Positions 62,315 to 64,000 of a DNA stretch of 64,000 nucleotides are shown here, piece by piece. The notes beneath the pieces are model-generated. The model did no database searches, was not told the DNA's origin, and saw nothing but the letters and a program-made list of their open reading frames with translations. The first letter of the stretch is position 1. Every line of letters starts with the position of its first letter. Where the stretch lies: NCBI GenBank assembly GCA_938002255.1, contig CALLAL010000036.1:38893-102892 (forward strand), given 5' to 3'. The position numbers and the translations under genes were made by a program. The DNA comes from an uncultured bacterium. GTDB lineage: Bacteria > Desulfobacterota > BSN033 > UBA1163.

Positions 62315-63230
62315 GAATCGAAAAAACCCTCTCTACGATTCGATCCATTCCTTGCTCGTCTTCCACGAAGTGGTCAGACAGAGAAGTTTTTCAAAAGCTG
62401 CAGATGAGCTTTTTATCTCTCAGCCCGCGGTGACGAAACATATTAAAAGCCTGGAACAGAAAGTGGGATTGGGATTGATTCAGAGAGGTGGAGGAGGGTT
62501 TTCTTTAACGGAGGCTGGAAAAATCCTTTATCAGTCAACACAAAAAATTTCGAACCATCTCCGAAAGATCGAAGGTCGTCTCAGTAAACTGCAACAGAAA
62601 CATCACGGTCTTTTAAGAATCGGTACGACGGAATCCTACTCGAGATGTTTGATGCCGAGACTCCTGTCCGGCTTTCAAGTGCTTTACCCATCCATCAACA
62701 TTGCCCTTGATGTCGGGAATTCGGAAGACATTGAAAAGAGTCTGATGACTTACCAGAATGATCTGGCCCTGATCGCAGTAACGGGCGTTTCATCACGATT
62801 CGAATCCATTCCTTTTTTAAAGGAAGAGTTGGTGCTCATTACTTCTCCCTCTCATCCTCTTGCGAGTCAAAAAAGAGTTCCCCTGAAAGAGATTGAAAAA
62901 TATCCATTTATAATACGTGCGAAGGGGTCAACCACCAGAAAAATTCTCCTGCAAGCCTTTACAGAGTTAGGGATTCGGCCTTCCTTAATGATTGAAGCCG
63001 GGAGTTCAGAATTTATTAAACAATGGGTCTCCACCGGTAAAGGAATTTCGATCATTGTCAAGAGGATCGCAGAGGAAGAGGCGAGAAGAGGATTGATCAG
63101 AAGGATTCCGCTTGAAGAAAAATATTTTCTTGAAGTGGTCCTTCTTTATTTAAAAGGAGAAAAGACCAATCCCGCCATTAAAGCCTTTACTCGTTTCATT
63201 GAAGAGAGAAGAAAAGATTGGGCTGCTTAA
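62313..63230 (+). CDS. LysR-type transcriptional regulator of the carboxylase operon
   Basis: A 305-residue LTTR. The N-terminal winged HTH is LVFHEVVRQRSFSKAADELF, then ISQPAVTKHIKSLEQKVGL. The effector domain starts LLRIGTTESYSRCLMPRLLS. It is divergent from the UbiD operon with 94 bp between starts and a site suited to its control. The inducer is presumably an aromatic compound or product of the operon; nothing in the sequence tells which. Confidence 0.92.
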   Translation: MNRKNPLYDSIHSLLVFHEVVRQRSFSKAADELFISQPAVTKHIKSLEQKVGLGLIQRGGGGFSLTEAGKILYQSTQKISNHLRKIEGRLSKLQQKHHGLLRIGTTESYSRCLMPRLLSGFQVLYPSINIALDVGNSEDIEKSLMTYQNDLALIAVTGVSSRFESIPFLKEELVLITSPSHPLASQKRVPLKEIEKYPFIIRAKGSTTRKILLQAFTELGIRPSLMIEAGSSEFIKQWVSTGKGISIIVKRIAEEEARRGLIRRIPLEEKYFLEVVLLYLKGEKTNPAIKAFTRFIEERRKDWAA

Positions 63231-63247
63231 GATGTGGGAAAGGGATA

Positions 63248-63306
63248 TGTTTTTTAAAATATTGTTTTTTAAAATACTTGACAAAAAATTTATATTTTGT
63301 TAAGTT
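63248..63306 (+). promoter_or_regulatory. Promoter with UP-like repeats before the tRNA cluster
   Basis: A 14-bp direct repeat TGTTTTTTAAAATA (63248-63261 and 63263-63276) is followed by TTGACA (63278-63283), a 17-base spacer and TAAGTT. The AT-rich repeats look like an UP element, as expected for stable RNA promoters. The -10 is poor. Confidence 0.5.
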
Positions 63307-63422
63307 TAGTAAGTTCAATTTCTGGTCATTTTTTGTTCCACTTATGTAACTCATTGATTTTCCAATCATTTATCATAGTTTGGAGGAATTTGTTCAATCC
63401 CCAAAAAGATCATAAAAAGCTT

Positions 63423-63507
63423 GGAGAGGTTCCCGAGTGGCCAAAGGGGACAGACTGTAAATCTGTTGGCGATGCCTTCGGAGGTTCGAATCCTCCCCTC
63501 TCCACCA
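63423..63507 (+). tRNA. tRNA-Tyr (anticodon GTA)
   Basis: An 85-nt class II tRNA with long variable arm. The acceptor GGAGAGG pairs with CCTCTCC, then A and CCA. The anticodon loop is CTGTAAA, giving GTA (Tyr), and the T-loop is GGTTCGAATCC. Confidence 0.97.
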
Positions 63508-63597
63508 GATGAATGGAATCAAGACTTCTTTGAAAAGGTAAGACATTCGTTGATTCATATTTTGAGTGGTCAAAAGCATTTTCAAGGATTATACGAT

Positions 63598-63673
63598 GCG
63601 GGAGTAGCTCAGTTGGTAGAGCATCAGCCTTCCAAGCTGAGGGTCGCGGGTTCGATCCCCGTTTCCCGCTCCA
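63598..63673 (+). tRNA. tRNA-Gly (anticodon TCC)
   Basis: A 76-nt tRNA. The acceptor GCGGGAG pairs with TTCCCGC (one G-U pair), then T and CCA. The anticodon loop is CTTCCAA, giving TCC (Gly). The T-loop is GGTTCGATCCC. Confidence 0.97.
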
Positions 63674-63711
63674 AAGCAATCAATTTAGGTTGGTAAGATT
63701 ATACATATTAC

Positions 63712-63746
63712 AAAAACCTGTCTTTTATCTAACTGACAGGTTTTTT
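63712..63746 (+). terminator. Terminator-like hairpin between tRNA-Gly and tRNA-Thr
   Basis: AAAAACCTGTC pairs with GACAGGTTTTTT around a 12-base loop and ends in a T run, the form of an intrinsic terminator. It sits inside the usual tRNA-tuf transcription unit and would split it or act as an attenuator. Confidence 0.7.
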
Positions 63747-63756
63747 CTTTGGTTTG

Positions 63757-63832
<76 letters not shown>

Positions 63833-63881
63833 TGAAGGGAGAAAAATTAAACCATTTTTCAAAGAGACAAGGAGGGTGTGA

Positions 63882-64000
<119 letters not shown>

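Overview
The window looks like a chromosomal segment of an anaerobic member of the Desulfobacterota (classical Deltaproteobacteria) or a close relative. The evidence is the gene order rpsB-tsf-pyrH-frr-uppS-cdsA-dxr-rseP-tsaB and ilvB-ilvN-ilvC-psd-pssA, a 2[4Fe-4S] ferredoxin, sigma-54 promoters, an eight-heme c-type cytochrome and a UbiD-based aromatic carboxylase locus. Taxonomy is inferred from gene order and protein character only.

Layout. 1-3784: purN-purL (minus), purL cut by the left edge. 4042-17069: a long minus-strand housekeeping block (translation, isoprenoids, phospholipids, branched-chain amino acids, tRNA-Asn). 17317-24225: a cysteine-rich HD protein, then a minus-strand ZraPSR-like envelope-stress operon (two Spy/CpxP/ZraP-type periplasmic proteins, one of them a pseudogene, a sensor kinase and an NtrC-type regulator) with a sigma-54 promoter. 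24153-27958: IclR regulator, class III aminotransferase and a BKACE-type beta-keto acid cleavage enzyme, separated by the ruins of a branched-chain amino acid ABC transporter (LivK and LivF fragments around an IS630 transposase fragment). 28291-28718: a sigma-54-driven operon of two unannotated small membrane proteins. 28812-41294: UbiA prenyltransferase, AsmA-like protein, KAS enzyme, GAF kinase, threonine synthase-like enzyme, an ABC exporter with a NEW3 protein, and an MFS carrier. 41354-42817: a gene graveyard (AbiEii fragment, DUF4139 fragment, dead Phd/PIN toxin-antitoxin pair). 42830-54630: accessory metabolism and small proteins, including a penicillin acylase-like hydrolase and the octaheme cytochrome.

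The most interesting region is 54944-63230. A LysR-type regulator diverges from a nine-gene operon: three UbiD-family decarboxylases, a 10-kDa protein, two KdsC-like HAD proteins, a flavin reductase-like protein, UbiX, and a DUF120-type CTP-dependent riboflavin kinase whose only reasonable start is ATT. The parts list matches the alpha/beta/gamma/delta subunit composition of phenylphosphate carboxylase (anaerobic phenol degradation). It adds a built-in route to prenyl-FMN: riboflavin to FMN (RibK), FMN reduction (flavin reductase), prenylation (UbiX), then use (UbiD). No phenylphosphate synthase is in the window, so the aromatic substrate is unknown.

The right end is a tRNA-Tyr/Gly/Thr-tuf cluster, with tuf cut by the window edge.
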